The position numbers and the translations under genes are program-made. Source: Stichopus chloronotus (lineage: Eukaryota; Echinodermata; Holothuroidea; Aspidochirotida; Stichopodidae). From it: a stretch of 64,000 bases of DNA. The DNA lies in contig CM037850.1 of NCBI GenBank assembly GCA_021234535.1, positions 20,882,446-20,946,445 on the forward strand, given 5' to 3'. Shown in pieces: positions 1 through 13,300 of the stretch (within the stretch, counting starts at the first letter, position 1; every line of letters begins with the position of its first letter). The notes under the pieces are model-generated. The model worked only from the letters and a program-made list of their open reading frames with translations. It had not been told where the DNA came from and ran no database searches.

Positions 1-2745
1 TAATCTATTGACAAATAGACCATTCCTCGATAGATGATGTAATCACTGGTCACTGATTGAAGACTTCTCCCACTTTCGCCCCCTTGTATTATCTAGCATA
101 GCCTCTTTTTCCCGAGACTATTTTTCTAACATTATTCAAGAACAGTCAAAGTTTATCTGTGTCGACACAGACATGAAGTTCCGTTTGTTTCATACATCAC
201 GTATGTCGGAATCCTGCAATGCTTTCTGTTGCATTCTTCATGTTAATTTCAACCATGTACACTTTCAGAATGTAAACAGCGCCACTCGCAACGAACCTTA
301 TCTAATTGACACGGTAGTACTTATTAGTGTAAATAGCATTTCAGCTACAGTTAACAAATCAACTTCAACAGAACACTCTACAACCGTTTTGAAGTTTAAC
401 ATTTAAAGCAAACGGCACATAACGTGTACCAGCAATAGCTTCATATTCGACAGAACCTGAAGGACTGCACTTTTGGCTTAACAACAACACCATAAAAATT
501 CAACATCATCTTATCACCAGTCGTTTAATTTAGTCTAGCTCAACAATAGCAGGAGAAAGCCAAAGCAGAGCAACCTCTTCTTAGATGAGAACATACCCAG
601 CAGTATTCAGTAAGTAACTACTGAATTTAGCAGCAAAACCACTCAGTAAGATAAGAGAAAAGCAAGTAAATAAATGGTTGCCCCTTTTGAATGTCACTGA
701 ATATCGCTGATACAGAGCGACAATATTTTTGATAAATGCTGCCCTTCCCAAAATTATATCAAGTAGGAAAATATAAAGAAAAGTATTTCTTAACAATCTA
801 TGCAAATAATACATTAACCGTAGTAGCATTTGATTCTTCACTAAAAATTATTTCACGAATGTTAATTGCAAACAATAATATGCATTCTTGAATTGTCAGA
901 CTTGAAGTATGCAATCCAAACTCAGAATTTTGTGACTACTAGGGAGGTTCGTACCCCTAATTGATGGAACATAGGGCATTTAATATGCACTGATATGGCA
1001 TAGAAAGAAAAAGATGTTCTTCGTCGTCACGCCAAGCGTTCTCAGTCTGAAATATCTGCAAAAGCTTCATCTCCTCAAAACATATGCATTAGATGAGTTA
1101 GGGGAAATGCATCATTTGAATTTTGGAAAGTTTCTGTGCAACTGAATTTCGATCTATGAGAAATTTCTTGACAATTTGGTTACCATGGTCTTTTCGTTTT
1201 GAATAATCTGTCATTCTCTGTCCACAATTATTGGTTTTAATAAAATATTCATATATTTTGTTGTGAAACAAACGCCGTATTTCCATATCAATACTAGCCA
1301 ATGATTTATCAGGGTATACATTAAAGTGATTGCGTGTGTAGACAAAGCTAAAAAAATGAGATTTCATGTCCACAAGTTTGGTAAGGCTCTTAATTACACC
1401 ATTCACATAATTTGGAAGAATGAATCGGTGTGGTATGATAATAATTCGATACTTTGTGGTTTCCATTCAAATCAACAGTGTGCTTCTCTAAACAATCCAA
1501 TGGGAAGAATCAAAACCACTCACCATTACCAACATCACAATAACGTGATCTGTTTAAAGGTAATTTGTTAATACAGTGTTTCCTTTCATCAAATACTACA
1601 ATTCCCAATGCCCACCAAGAAACGACAAACTGAGTAGTATGTATTTGATACACCAATAAGACCTCTGCTGTTGTATATTCATCATGTAGTCTCTTATAGT
1701 AAGAACCGTTAATTTTCAACCATGCTCTCTGGGTTTTATTACTGAAGTTAACCCAATCCCGTTGCATTTCAAAGTTAGCTACTGTCATTTTCGTTACTCT
1801 TCATTGATATGTACGTAGTCCTTCCATGTACAGCCTTCCGGGTACATTTAAAAGTAACGGAAAAGTTAAGGGCAAACAATCTTATCCGTCTGGGTTTTTC
1901 AGTACACACGTTATCACTTTAAATGAAGTTGTACGTCATATTGTTACAAGAAACACGAGTCAGTATAGGTCTTTTTGGCTTTCTTTCCGTCTGGAGTTCA
2001 ACAATATTTATATAACATACGTATCTGCTAATTTACAGAAACCAGAAAGTATTTTAAAGGATTACAACCTTTAAGTAGTGATGTGAGTTTTTTCTGTTTA
2101 TTCTTTTCCATTTCCATAAAAAATGATTGAAATTCTTGTCGTTAATAACAACCAGCAACTTTTATCTTAAAATGTAAAACAAAATTTCTATAAACAAGAT
2201 TCCGAAACTGTTAAATTTCATTCTTCAAAACTTCATTAATCTTTACTCTTAAGTTTATCTCACAATTAATTTTCTTAGAGATGTTGATTCCGTTCACCAT
2301 TTTTCAAAATTTTAAAAAAAAATCAATAATTGTTTCCTTTTTTTTCAAAAATTCTCGAAATACCTTTAACATCAATACATCCCCTCAAGTGAACATCCTT
2401 TTAAATCTCAAAATCCCACTATGCAATGTAAATAATGGAAATCCCGCCTCCCCCCCCCCCCCCACACACACAGTCATTTACTCCTCTGATACACAACAGA
2501 AGGTGCACACTGCCCCAAATATTTCAATTCAAGACAAACATGAGTTGTTGTCAAAATAATGTCGCAGCAGGAATTTGTGCCAACCAAACAAACATATCTC
2601 TCCTCAGTGAGGATACATATATAAACCTGTTGGTACCATTGAAGATAACTTTTACAGACAGTTTGCATCAATTCTTATTTTGTGAATAACTCGTGTGGTT
2701 TCATCCTTCCGTCCCTCAAGCAATATTATCTATAAGCTGAAGGTC
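1..2745. other. Region without recognised gene, upstream of the insulin-like exon
   Basis: No open frame here resembles a known protein. The stretch 1320-1945 belongs to a repeat family also found near 45 kb. A C-run at about 2450-2462 and a purine/pyrimidine-poor AT background fill the rest. A 5' untranslated exon of the insulin-like gene could lie here; a pyrimidine-rich tract ending in AG just before 2720 is a possible acceptor, but I cannot confirm it. Confidence 0.5.
1320..1945 (+). repeat. Dispersed repeat, copy 1
   Basis: The segments at about 1320-1450 and 1770-1940 match, with many substitutions, 44830-44960 and 45060-45225 in the same order and orientation. The best-kept pieces surround AAGTTTGGTAAGGC (copy 1 near 1373) and CTGTCATTTTCGTT (copy 1 near 1782). 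This copy has about 200 bp more in the middle than the second. No coding capacity or terminal repeats were recognised, so the class is unknown. Confidence 0.6.
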
Positions 2746-2929
2746 ATGGCAACTTCCGGTGTTAAAATGTACTCTATTCTTGTGAAGCCTCTCCTTCTTC
2801 TTGTATGCACCATTCCTGCATCTAGTCGTTGGCATAGAAGATTGTGTGGTTCCGATTTGGTCCAGGCTTTGTCTGTGGTGTGCCGTGACCGTGGTTACTT
2901 CGGAGGAACTAGACGTTTTCAACGCGACG
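2746..2929 (+). CDS. Insulin-like peptide, signal peptide and B-chain exon (partial)
   Basis: This is a secreted insulin/IGF-family hormone precursor, seen as one exon. The 61 codons start with a hydrophobic signal (ILVKPLLLLVCTIPASS), followed by a B chain containing RRLCGSDLVQALSVVCRDRG. Its two cysteines are separated by 11 residues, the insulin B-chain spacing, in the LCGS-LV-AL--VC context diagnostic of the family. A dibasic site (TRRF) follows, where the C peptide would begin. The exon ends in a GACG/GTAAGG donor at phase 1, the phase of the conserved C-peptide intron in insulin-family genes. An in-frame ATG at 2695 would add 17 residues; I chose 2746 because it sits directly before the signal sequence. 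The A chain must be on a later + strand exon. I did not find one carrying the CC-x3-C pattern by eye as far as about 21 kb, so the gene is incomplete here or its A exon is distant. Confidence 0.85.
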
Positions 2930-4478
2930 GTAAGGAACAATTTAGATTTACGTGTACATGTATAATGGCGTTATTATTGCACTCATATTGCTATATGCAT
3001 TTCTTCTGATTCATTGCTGGCCTTATCGATTTATGCTTATTCTGAATGATAATAATAATAATATGAAATGGACACTCGTGCCGAAAATATCGATAAGACA
3101 ATCTTGACTACAGAACTTATATCTCTCTAAGGTTTATTCTTCAACCTTGAAATTCCCTGCAATCTAATCTTATCAAAATTAACAAAATGAATTTTTGAAA
3201 GAACTTGCAAGTTTGCTTCACTAAGCTCGACAAAATCCGACCATAATGGAAGACAATAATTGATGTTTAATGCAGGAAGTGTTCAGTGATCATAAATATC
3301 AAGAAACCATTTTTTTTTCGCCTTTTTATTGGTGATGGTAAGTATCGATTCTTCAGTAAAGTATATACTACTCATAGTATTCCATTAAAGATAGTTGGTG
3401 CGTTGTACGTTACAGTGGTCAACTATACGTTTAAAGGAAAATATTGTATGTATTGTACAGAATAGAATGACTGATTCTTACCATAAGTCCTGAAGGTCGC
3501 TCTCTTTTCCAGACGCAGGTTTTTTAAATATAGAAATTCAGATATTTATTGCTCATAAGTCAGTTGTTCCCCGAAACTTCCAAATTCAAATTGTGCGATT
3601 CTTTGCAACTTATTTTATACATATCTTGTTGAGAGGATGGGGCTATTGGTGATGTTTACTGCTGGGACTAAATGGTTTAAAAAAACTGCAGACTTTGCTG
3701 AGTATCCCATGTGGATGCATTTTAAAAGCAATATTTCCCTTTACTATATCTAGTTAGTGTCTGGGTAAATATATTCCACACAAGAGACTATTTATTGGTT
3801 GAGCAGCCTTATAAGAGATTATTATATCGATTGTTACAGAAGAGAGACAATAAGTAATCAAATTTATGATTGCAAGTTTAAGATGAATACAGTTCAGGAG
3901 AGAGACTATTGAATGTTTGCTGTTTGCGGTGGATTTCATTTAGTTATTTATTTATTTAGACGACAGTGTAGTTGGTACTCTTAAAATTACATACTGAACT
4001 AACTTTTTCAAAAAGAAATAACAGAATGAAGACACTGGTCTTGGTTACTAAGGTTACCAAACGGTAACTGTATCTTTTCAGATGAACATATGCAGCGTCG
4101 TTGTCTCCAGCATTATTCGAAGTCTGATTCATTGGATAATTTATATATTCTATCTTGGAGAGACCATAAATTTATTTTCTTTGAGTGTGACCTTTGACCT
4201 AAAATCAAGTTTGTGAGACATGTTTTTCGCATTTGATATTTGATTTTCTTTCTCCCAATATTTTATATAAGGAAAGTGGCAAATCTATGTAGTAAATGTA
4301 ATTTGTGTACTCCTAACTGTGGCTGAGAAGTAAAACAGTCAATGCAGTCGCTTTTCTAGCCCTTGCTCTCCTACGAATCTTATTAATTCATCTGTCTGTA
4401 AATAGTCTCAGGCAATTAGTGGCTGGGTCAGTTTGGATGCATTGCCTACTTATGCGAATCCTATATAGTTATTATATA

Positions 4479-4642
4479 CACTGTAAAAAATGTTTGTAAA
4501 TTTACAGAAAATAAAACAAGGACAAATAAGAATCACAGAAATTGTCTGAAAACTAAATACCAGAAAATTCCTGTAATCCTTTTGTATTTCTTTATTTTAT
4601 TTTCTGTAAATTTGCACTTTACAATTTCCTTTTTTAACAGTG
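4479..4642. mobile_element. Palindromic TA-flanked MITE, copy 1
   Basis: The 164-bp element begins CACTGTAAAAAA, ends TTTTTTAACAGTG, and is flanked on both sides by TA. Its interior is also nearly self-complementary, with TCTGTAAATTT-type arms near each end. A second copy of almost the same length and sequence lies at 27990-28154, again between TA dinucleotides. Terminal inverted repeats with a TA target duplication fit a Tc1/mariner-type non-autonomous element. Confidence 0.75.
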
Positions 4643-6804
4643 TAAGTGTTAGTTGTGCATAGTCACCACCATGGGGGGAGGGGGGAATGACATTTAGCAG
4701 AAATTATTCCCTCGGTACACAAGAAAACTGACTTCTTTAAATTTGAAGTCACAAACTCACGAATTTTCGTCAAATAACCAGAATTGCAGGTGAAGCGTTT
4801 ACACTTTGAGAAGAGCGCGCAGGTGCATGCCACTGCAAGATAAGCAATAACCTCTGAAGAACTATTTTCCAGACAGCAACCTTTTTATATTTATCACATC
4901 TATAAAGTAATGTTCTTGTCCCGAAGAGTGGACCCTTTTGGTTTATAAGTTTCTGCAATCATTCACTCTAGATTTCTTATCGCAATTCCACCCTACTGCA
5001 CATATATAAACATGAACGTATTGCGAAATTTTCTCTAAAAAGGCTACATAGCGCATTTTCAGTGAATATCAGAGGATACTTAAGCACTTTTCTTCCAGTA
5101 GGAGTCTCAGCCAGGTTGTGAAAAAAAAAAAACTTCTGATTGGAATACTTTGCATGGAAATTCATTAGACCGGAATAAATTGCGAGATGTTCATGAAGTA
5201 AACTTATCGTAAATTGCATAATGTATGACATAAAACCTTTGTTATTAGCAAAACAACAAAGCACTCCTAACAGCAGGATCTAAGACGGATGCAACGGTGT
5301 TTCTTTAATAACAAAGAATGGTCAAAGAAATAAAGGAACACACAACTACCGTCACTCCAGATAAATCTATTTACAAATATCGGCACAAAAAGTGTTGGTC
5401 ATTCGACCTTTTTTCAGTTGCACGTAGATGTAGTGAAAGTGAGAAAGTACAGATGTAAGCAAGCAAAGGGGAAGGGGTGGGTAGGAGAAAAGAACTGGTT
5501 ACAAAGGGGTCAAGAGGAGTAGTGGATTCTGGGATAGTTGATGAGGGTTTTACTTGGGATAAGTTGTTTGACAATATCCGTGGATGGCTAATTCATAAGT
5601 TTTTTTTTTCCCCTCGGTGAGCATGGAGCACTTATAATTCAATTCAATGGAGGTGCAGCCTGTATATTGGACATTGCATTCTGAATATGTGGAGTATCTA
5701 CGAGTTGGGGAATAAAGCAATTGTGTAATTATATTTTTATATCAAAAGTTATTGTTACCGAACTATACTTACCACAAACGAATTTTTATTGTTGTTTTTC
5801 TTTTGTTTTTGATGGAGGAAACATACGGTGCATAGTATACGCACCTGGGGAGGATACCAGATTAATGTCCTTGAATGCACTGAAACTATAGCGCCTGCAT
5901 AGGTTAAGCAAGGCAGTAACTTCAAACTACGAACCGATTAGATTTAATTGGTTCTAAGGCGATGAGAAAAAATAATGGAAAGATGAACAAAGACAAGTAG
6001 GGAGATGGAACAATCAAGAAGTTTGACAACATTTGTATCTACTGGGATACTTAAAGAGATATCTATATTGACTAAGAAAACGAAAATGAAGTAGGTAAGG
6101 GTTTGATTGAATTCCATCCAGAAACAAATTCTACTACCTGAGACGCCTTTTGAGGCAATTTGATTTACAGATATCGGTCTTAGAGTCCTGTGTGTCAAAA
6201 CTTTTGGTGTTTGCCCTTTTTGGATTTCCCGTGTGCGCTGCAGAACCACCCAATAGGTAGGCAAGTGATGGATCTAATGTATAACGGGGGAAAGGGAAGG
6301 GTGGAAGACTTGTTTACATCAGCAAAACGATTTGCCAGGAGGGTAAAGTACAGAAAGTTGAACAATTAAGTAATTTGTTTGTATTGTGACATATATATTT
6401 CAATAGTCACTACCTGGTTTTACGATGTTGCAAGATGTTCTAACTCTCCCAGAGGAACTCCATCCATACCCAAGTCCCTGAGATTGCAGGTGTTACGACG
6501 AGTTGAAAGCAAGCTAGAATTTTAAAATTGATTAAAATGAATATTCATCAACCAACTTTTCCGTTATTAAAAAAGGAGACTCAACGTTACGTCACATTAA
6601 TTTTTTAACATTGCAATCTCATTTACATGTCCGGAATACAAATGGGCACAGTACATTATGAGAAGTTTCTCTTCAGACAAATTTTATTGTTTGTACAAAT
6701 TATTACGTAAGGATTTGAGACAGACTTCTTTATGGATTTTATTAATCCAAACGGATGCTGGTCTTAAAAACACCGAAATCTACAGAAAATATAGAACTCT
6801 ACTA

Positions 6805-6975
6805 GGACAAGATTCGATTAGCTAAAGCAGAAAAAAAGAACAAAGAAGAAATGAGGCTAAAAAATGAGAAGTAATTTCATTCTTAATATGTTTTCTTAAT
6901 AAATGGAATTATGTAGACAAGAATCGATTAGCTAGAGAAAAAAAAGAAAGGAGAACTAAAAAATGAGAATTCCTT
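6805..6975. repeat. Imperfect local duplication, two units
   Basis: A purine-rich block with ATTCGATTAGCTAAAG followed by CTAAAAAATGAGAA (about 6812-6872) recurs with changes as AATCGATTAGCTAGAG and CTAAAAAATGAGAA (about 6921-6970). No coding potential is visible. Confidence 0.5.
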
Positions 6976-7378
6976 TCATGCCATTTTTTATGGTTTATTT
7001 TTACCATTTAAGAATATTTAGATAAAAAAGCCCATTCATCCTAAACTATGTCAGAAATTGACATTATCTGTCAGTCCGATTTATGTTATCTTTTCCACAG
7101 TCGACGTCATAAATTGAGCCCACAGAGAATCGTTTGACCTTTGAACTTTCATTTTTGGTTGCAGAAATACTGATTAACGTTCTTTTTTAAGAACATCGAT
7201 GTGAGATTGTTTAACAACCTAAATAAAACGATTTCTTTCCGAAGAAAAAGGACAAACGTTTTAGTGTAGAAATAATGATCAACGTTCTTAAAAAAAAAAT
7301 CAATGAGGGCTTGTTAACCAACCCCCCAAAAAACTTTTTTAAAAAAAAAAAAAGGACAAAAGACATGATACAAATATG

Positions 7379-10300
7379 TCAAAGGGATTGGAGTTTTGTG
7401 AGGGCGTCGCTTAAAAGGCCAAGGTCATCTTTCAGTTCGTCAATCGCTGTCATAATTTCGTTCGAATTCTTCATCACCTCCACGCTCTGTGTGTATGGAT
7501 CATATCGAACACCAAACGGCCTTTTTATTGAAGTTGTATACTCTCTGCCATGATATGAGAAAGGACAAAAAAAAATATTTAATTACTTATCTAATTGATA
7601 GTGTTCAATGCACATGTCTTACTTTCCAAGGACATGGGTCTACCCTAATACATATGATTACAGTCAGGCATGGGGCTTACTTTGTTTTGACCCAAATACC
7701 TTGAAAACCTTGTTGCAGTTTTCAGTTCGATGTAAACAGTGGTGTTTGTGTTAAACTTTTTATTTTGCTCAAAGAGAGTAAAAAATAATTAAAGGCAGAA
7801 ATAGTGAATATCTCATAACGCAATATAATACGCAGCTCTCACGCAACTGAATACAATGAAGGTCTCTGCGTAATAATACCATTTCGAGCAATGCAGTTTA
7901 TCGTAGTGATATATAACACACTCAAACTTAAAACCTATACCGTATACCAACATCTAGATGTTTTTGCCTTTCCATCATTCTGTTTTAGAATACGCATTCT
8001 CTTTTTTGCTTGTTACTTTACTTGTTTTGTACGTTTGTTGGTTCCTTTGCATGTCTGTTTGTTCATTCTTTTTGTTTCGTCCCCTAATTTTTGTATCAAT
8101 GTCTGTAGTTATTTTTTTTTTAAAGATAAAAATCTTCAGCAGATTGTTCGTCGAAGTTAATGATTGCCTTATAAACATGACAGACATTTTGTTAAGACGC
8201 TTACCTGATCTGTCTCTTGGCAGCGGTAAAACTTTCAGAGACGAAGTAGGAATCCTGAAAAGTCGTAATCTTGCACTCTTGTTCAATGACATCATTCGGA
8301 TTGAAAGGTTTCACACGTGCCCCTGGACTCAGAGCAAACTGTTAGAAGAAGCAACAGAAGACACCACACGTCACATGACGCGTTTAGAGATTATTATTAG
8401 ATCACTATGAATGAATTAGGAAACCATGTGCATTTCATTTAACTTGTGTTCGTCTGTTTTCCTTCTATCTCGTCTCTTTTTACGGGTTCTTCATTTAATT
8501 TCTAAATCCTCCTTTTAGATTTTTGCACATTTTAGATTCTGATTGCGTCCTTGTTTTTTGTGTTACATTAAACTTCCACGCTTGCCATTAATTATAGCAC
8601 AGCTCAATTTTCTGTTGCCAATTAGAGGAAATTGTTATATTATTCCCAGGAGTAGCTAATCCCTATTTGCTTTGGCTCTAAAGAGACACATTTTTTTTTT
8701 TTTTTTTGTAAAATTTGTTTACGTAACAATTCAGGCATTAGAAATTAAACAAAGAATCGGTTAAAAGAACGCCGGAGAGGATAATTTCGAAAAGAAAAGT
8801 ACGACTTTCGTAAACCCAAAAATACCCTGTTCTGTGTGAATTGTGCATACGTTTTATCTTATCGTGCACAATAGAGCAACTTTCAAATGATGCCAACTTC
8901 AGTTCCTATAGAATCATTATATCACATTCACTGGACACAGATTACGTTTTCAGTTGGTACGACCTATTTTCTGTGTATATCATAATGTTATAAGAATGTC
9001 CACTATTGTCATATTAGGTTGGTAAAGTTCAAATGATGCATTCTCCAACCGTTGTTCCATCTAACCCCTCACCCACCAATAAAACACCCCTCGCCCACCC
9101 CTTTTTTTTCATCTCTTCCCCTTCCATCAGCATCCTCATTCACAATTCAAAAAGACGGGTCATACTGCAGAATTTGAAAATGAAGGGTTAGACAAACCTG
9201 AAGTTCACTTATTGAGGACAATAATCCAGCTCCGTAAGCCCGTAGTTGCCCAGCTTGTTTACAGAGACCAAACTCAACAGTGAAGAAATAACACTGCAAA
9301 TGGAAAGAGAGTAATAAATTGTATGTGATACAGCTAAACAACAAATTCAACAGTGGAGACATAGTGCTGGAAACAACGGAAGGTAACAATATAGGACCAA
9401 TCTCAACAGTGGAATAGGTCAAAAAATGGAACAAGTTATCTGATACAGTCAGAGACTAAATTCAACAGTGAAGAAATAGCACTGTAAACGAAAGAGAGTA
9501 ACAAATCGGATGTGATATAGCTAAATAACGCAATGGGGTGAAGAAGTAGTGAGGGAAGAAAGAGACAGTGACAAATTGTATGTGATAGAGTTAGATAGCA
9601 AGCTCGACAATGAAGAAATAGCACTTGTAATGTAAGAGGGTGACAACGTATGTAATACAGTTATATGGCGTACGTCAGCAATATTAGAAACATCGTTGTG
9701 CAAAACACATTAGAACAGAAGCTCAATTGTCAGACTTATTGCTTTTGAATTTCAGCTGTGACACAGAAAACATACAATAAAATGATCGCCACGCACTTCA
9801 GCAAATGTATGTATAGGCCTTCTAACCATTTTCCCTAAACGCGACTCACTTAATTACAACTGCAGTGACATAATGTTCTAGGAGTACAGCTGCACAGAGG
9901 GAAGATGGCTTGGTGTCTCTATTTAAGAGTGATGATACATTGATGAGGCTCTAGTCCGTGCGAATAATCAAGGTAAACTTTGTCGTTATTGTTAGCACGG
10001 AATGCATACCGAACTGAACAGGCTAGGAAAAAAATTCTGCAACCACACAATTTCTTCTTTTCTTGAGGTTAAACTTGTCGCAAATCTCATTGTACTGGAT
10101 CAGGTTATCAGCTCATGTTGTGATGATCTAATCTGTATTTGCATGTATACGTAGCGAACGTTATATACCTAGTTATATACTTACTGAAGCCAACTTTGCA
10201 ACGTCATCTTCTGATGCTCCAAGAGAGGCCAATCCAATTTCCTGCCAAAAGTTAAAGAGAAGGGTACATGCTTACGGATATACACTGTTGCTTCTATATT

Positions 10301-13300
10301 CGTTTTAATTATCGCAAGTACCAGGCCCACGTACTACACCACACACTGACATCATAATACGTTACGTCATTTCCTTATCTCTCCTATTAGCAAAATAACA
10401 ATACATTGTGGTATTCAATGATAATTAAAAGACATTATCTGCAAATGAAAACAATGAAGTCAGTTTGGAGACTAAATCTTCGTACATCACATTGTTTGTT
10501 ATTATGAACATAAACGTCTTTGTAATTTAGCAAAATCTATCACGTGCTAAATAAAACGTAATGCGCATGACCATTGCATGAGTAAGATTCAACCTACCTG
10601 TGAGAATTGAGCGAAGCTTCTGTCTGCAAGCATGGGCACGTGACCGAGTATTTCATGAATACTGTCTCTGTTTGGGAAATGATGATTGAATTATGTTAGT
10701 TGCATAGTTACCTACATCTCAACCGAGAAGTGCACTTAAGCAAAAAATCCTGAACAGCTTATCTCCTCTGAAGAGATTAAAAAACATTTACCCCACAAGT
10801 TTTTTTTTTTTTTCCCGATTAGTTAGACACACAATGGTTTCAATACTTTCTACATATTATCCAAGGACGAAATATATAAATAAATCAAACTTGAACAGTA
10901 CCATTCCACGAAGTGGTCTTTCTTTTAAAGACTTGAATAATTAGAACTACATAACATAAGTCTGTCTAACTCTCCTGTAACCAAATGTATTGAAAATATA
11001 GTTAGAGAAAAGATATTCAGAGGTTAAGTTTCTAATGACTTGAGGCAACATTGCAAGTGTTTTCAGCATGTCAAACGTGATTCATATATCATGCATTGTT
11101 TCTTTCAACAAGTGTGCCTGGACGGTGGAGTTATATTACGTTTGTACCGAGATACACCATTGTGAATATTGCTGGTAGAGTTGACTGTTGACTCTCTCAA
11201 CAGCGTAATGCTTATTAATCTTCCACAACAAACTAGCATTTCAAATGTAAACATGTTGGTCGTTATGCATTTGCAGCTAAAGGTTAATTCTGATTATCTA
11301 TAGTAAAATTGTTGATATTTATTTTGTGCATATAGGCCTACTCAGTAGTTCTTACGGAATCACTCTTGAAAGAAATATAATTGGGATTTATTACGTCAGT
11401 ACAAAGCTACTACCAAATTATGAGTGATATAAACTCACGGTTCTGGTGTGTAGAGAGGATCCGATGCATGACGTATGTACTGTGTACAGTGAAACACACG
11501 GAACGCCAAACCGGCCAAAAAGTTTCGAGGCGATAGGTAGCCGGCAACTGGGCGTAGTTGGAATCCAGTTCTCTCTGTCACATACGAAAAATGACGAAAT
11601 GAATAGTTCCACATCTGTAACATTAATTCTTTATTTGAATATTAAACTGCACAGTTGGTCGAAACATTGCCAGTCATACTGGGGAAACACGTAGCTTATT
11701 GATAGAAACATTGTACGTCATAATGAACAAATGACACATTTCAAGAAAATGTAAAATAGGAATTACAGGGAATGAATCACACTTGACCTGAATAAATACG
11801 TTTTATATCACATATCATATGGTACTACGTACAGCAACATTAATCAACGGATTTAAGTGTCTCGTGGTTATTTCCCTGGAGAAAGTTAGTAACAGACGTG
11901 CAGTCCTACCTTTCAAAAACTTCGATATGTCTGCGAGTTGTGGAATCTCTCCGAATCTACGAATCCAAAGAAAATTGTTAAAAACTTTCGTTACTCTTGC
12001 TCTCTAGCGATTGTGACAGTACAATACAACGTGGGAGACTAGTTAAACATAAGAGGTAATATTTTATCACCCAAATGTTATGATAAAGGGAAACAAATTA
12101 TTGAAATTTGTGCTGTTTTAAGTTGACCGTAGTTAACTGTGTAACGTTTTTGGTTTGTTGGTAATACAAAAATGTGATGTAACGTCAGCCCTCCTAACCG
12201 GCCTCCGCTGTGACGTTAGCTATCTTCTACTAAAGCCTCTGATGTAACGTTAGCTCTCACACACAGCCTCTGATATGACGTCTTATCTGAGCTACAGCGT
12301 GAAATGTGACGTTAAGCTATATGAGCTAGTGTGTGATGTGACGTAAGTTATCCTAACCAGCGTCCGCTGTGACGTTAGCTATCTTCTACTACAGTCTCTG
12401 ATGTGACGTTTAATATCACAACCAGCGTCTGATATGACGTTAGCTATCTAATGTGACTTTAGCTATCTAAGACAGCGTCTAATGTAACATCGGCTAACCC
12501 TAAGTACAGGTGCGAAATACAATGCGAAATACAATGACACAATCTGAATACTACTTTGCGGCTTTTTTAAAAAAAAAAAAAAAGGCTAAATACGTTTGTT
12601 GAGAAATATTCTTACTTGTATATTCCTTCGAGGCAGAGCATCTTAAAGTTTTGAACATATTCCTTGCAAGCATGGCTCGGATACAGATTCTTCAGTTCTT
12701 GAAATACACGGTTCCTTTGGAAAATGAAATGAAATATTTTCTTTCATTGTTACAGATACGATGACGTAATAATAACCATACGCAATGTTATAATCATGAT
12801 GCAATGCAGGATTTTTTTCTTTCATTTGAATTTTCCAGTTTTCGTAACATGGATTTATAAATATTTGTCACTATCCATGCCATTTGGTAATTCGACAGCA
12901 TTCTTTATTTCTTTAGGACTTGCTTGTAAAAATGATCAATGCAAAAGAAGAAAAAGACAAGAAAAAGAACGTGCTTTGGGAAACATATTTTCTCTTCATT
13001 GTATACTTCTAAATAGCTTGCTCAGTCATCTTTGGATTGGATTACTCATTTAAAAGTAATTTCAATTTTCGTAGAAAGGTAATTGTTATAAACTGAAGTA
13101 ATGCATTAAGCTCAATGAGAAAAAAAAGGTTGAAGTAAACAAAGTACTACCCCATGTAAAACGCAACAAAACCATAACTCATAAAATAATGAGAAATAAT
13201 AATAATAGGACAATAATGAAAAAAAAACGGGGCGAAGCAACACCAATGATTGAGAATAACAATAACACTTAGGCCACTTGTCGGTGTATCTTCCATAGGG

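Larger units (their letters stand above)
2930..7378. other. Non-coding stretch: probable insulin-like intron and TPH 3' flank
   Basis: No convincing exon was found on either strand. An acceptor-like site at about 4080 is followed by a frame with a dibasic pair but not the A-chain cysteines. The stretch contains a TA-flanked palindromic element (4479-4642) and a short duplicated block (about 6805-6975). TPH, read on the opposite strand, ends at 7379; TTTATT at 6993 (AATAAA on the - strand) could be its polyadenylation signal. Confidence 0.4.

Noticed and set aside
2435..2689. A + strand frame with adjacent cysteines (SCCQNN) considered as an insulin A chain
   Set aside because: It lies before the B-chain exon, lacks the CC-x3-C spacing and has no acceptor in the right phase.
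4080..4200. Exon-like stretch after a TTTTCAG acceptor, with an Arg-Arg-Cys in the phase expected for the insulin exon 2
   Set aside because: No Cys-Cys pair and none of the A-chain pattern; probably chance.
7958..8410. 150-codon + strand frame
   Set aside because: Antisense shadow of TPH exon 13 (8205-8338), whose - strand translation is clearly the hydroxylase C-terminal region.
10185..10667. Tyrosine hydroxylase as the identity of the hydroxylase
   Set aside because: The [15 protein letters not shown] segment is TH-like, but [22 protein letters not shown] and the C-terminal TTFQD-YFVSESF match tryptophan hydroxylase.
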